Made by a program: the position numbers and the translations under genes
The notes under the pieces: generated by a model
The model's database searches: none
What the model was told of the DNA's origin: nothing
The model's input: only the letters and a program-made list of their open reading frames with translations
NCBI GenBank assembly: GCA_902727915.1
Contig: CACVAU010000042.1
Coordinates: forward strand, 1 to 64,000
Length of the DNA stretch: 64,000 bases
Direction of reading: 5' to 3'
Source of the DNA: an uncultured Sulfurovum sp.
Lineage (GTDB): Bacteria > Campylobacterota > Campylobacteria > Campylobacterales > Sulfurovaceae
Part shown: piece by piece, positions 63,593-64,000 of the stretch
How the letters are laid out: the number at the start of each line of letters is the position of its first letter
How positions within the stretch are numbered: position 1 is the first letter of the stretch

Positions 63593-64000
63593 TTTTTGTC
63601 TACTTGATATTGAAGCACAATATTACCTTGCTTATCTTTGACAATAATTTCTTCGTTAATCTCTTCAACAGGAAGCATAAAGAGAACAGAATTATGGTCA
63701 GAAGACATTTCTGCGAGGTTAATGTTAACACTTAACGGTGTTTCAATGTTAGAGGTATCAAGATAGAGCAAAAATAAATCATCACCTTCAAATGTTATGG
63801 TTGCTTTTTCAATACCATTGCCTCGTGCAGCAAGTTTAATCACCTCATACGATTCTATGTAAGCTTCTTTTTTATTTAAGAAGAGATTCTGTAAACAACT
63901 TTCGGCCGATTTACCTTTTAAACATTGATGTGCAATATAAACTTCAGGGTTTCCTCCTGTGCCTTCTTCATTTTTTTCTACAAATGTATTGTTTTTAGCT
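63589..64000 (-). CDS. hypothetical protein, 5' end beyond window
   Basis: The frame is open from the stop at 63589 to the window edge, giving at least 137 residues; a GTG at 63843 is an internal codon. Upstream of it the frame reads through NPEVYIAHQCLKGKSAESC and NLFLNKKEAYIESYEVIKL. The C-terminus (ITFEGDDLFLLYLDTSN, IVVKDKQGNIVLQYQVDKK-like) is beta-rich. Its stop overlaps the start of the 747-residue lipoprotein gene (ATGA), so they are coupled. No family was recognised. Confidence 0.6.
   Translation of the reverse strand, partial: AKNNTFVEKNEEGTGGNPEVYIAHQCLKGKSAESCLQNLFLNKKEAYIESYEVIKLAARGNGIEKATITFEGDDLFLLYLDTSNIETPLSVNINLAEMSSDHNSVLFMLPVEEINEEIIVKDKQGNIVLQYQVDKK

Overview
This AT-rich window reads as a chromosomal segment of a Campylobacterota (epsilonproteobacterial) organism, probably a free-living Sulfurovum/Sulfurimonas-type relative. 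That placement is inferred from gene content and protein style: GyrA carries Asn at the quinolone-pocket position, as Helicobacter does; PqiA is split in two; a TIGR02757-family protein is present; and there is a GTG-started asd followed by yqhA and hemE. No tRNA, rRNA, insertion sequence, integrase or CRISPR array was seen. Both window edges cut a gene: an ABC-F ATPase on the left and an unrecognised protein on the right.

Layout. 1-6.8 kb: ABC-F ATPase (partial), a small two-gene unit ending in a TIGR02757-family protein that appears to start at AUA, a lipoprotein, a PDC-sensor membrane protein, an M48 metalloprotease and a TPR protein. 7-12 kb: metal homeostasis (MgtE, a CNNM/CorC protein and a ZnuABC-type zinc uptake operon). 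12-21 kb: housekeeping genes gyrA, asd-yqhA-hemE, a LysM protein, and mutY overlapped by a radical SAM/SPASM gene. 21-26 kb: a lone RND permease with a UspA-like partner, and a DUF808 protein. 26.6-30.8 kb: the Tol-Pal envelope module (tolA-like, tolB, pal, ybgF/cpoB, then slyD) without adjacent tolQ/tolR.

31-48.7 kb is the accessory centrepiece: five large exported proteins on one strand. A 1965-residue chimera joins a seven-repeat FG-GAP propeller, a TIM-barrel glycosidase-like domain, an Ig-like domain, a CBM2, an FN3, an FccA-like dihaem cytochrome c, a third cytochrome c and DUF1587/1592/1588/1585-type domains. It overlaps by one base a Tat-exported DUF1552 protein, followed by a Tat-exported FccB-like flavoprotein. 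Next come a 2287-residue protein with the same propeller and an IMPa-type HEMGH metalloprotease domain, and a 690-residue secreted protein with three long repeats. I infer an extracellular or periplasmic system that binds polysaccharide or glycoprotein, cuts it, and passes electrons between a flavoprotein and haems. I know of no described system with this combination.

48.8-64 kb: an unrecognised acidic protein, a glutamate-receptor-like channel lacking the K+ filter signature, a DUF6348-like protein next to an OmpR-type two-component system, a PqiAABC-MltG lipid-transport/cell-wall operon, an AmgK-like sugar kinase next to SelO, a tiny secreted peptide gene preceded by helically phased GTTTCY repeats, and a surface lipoprotein pair at the right edge.
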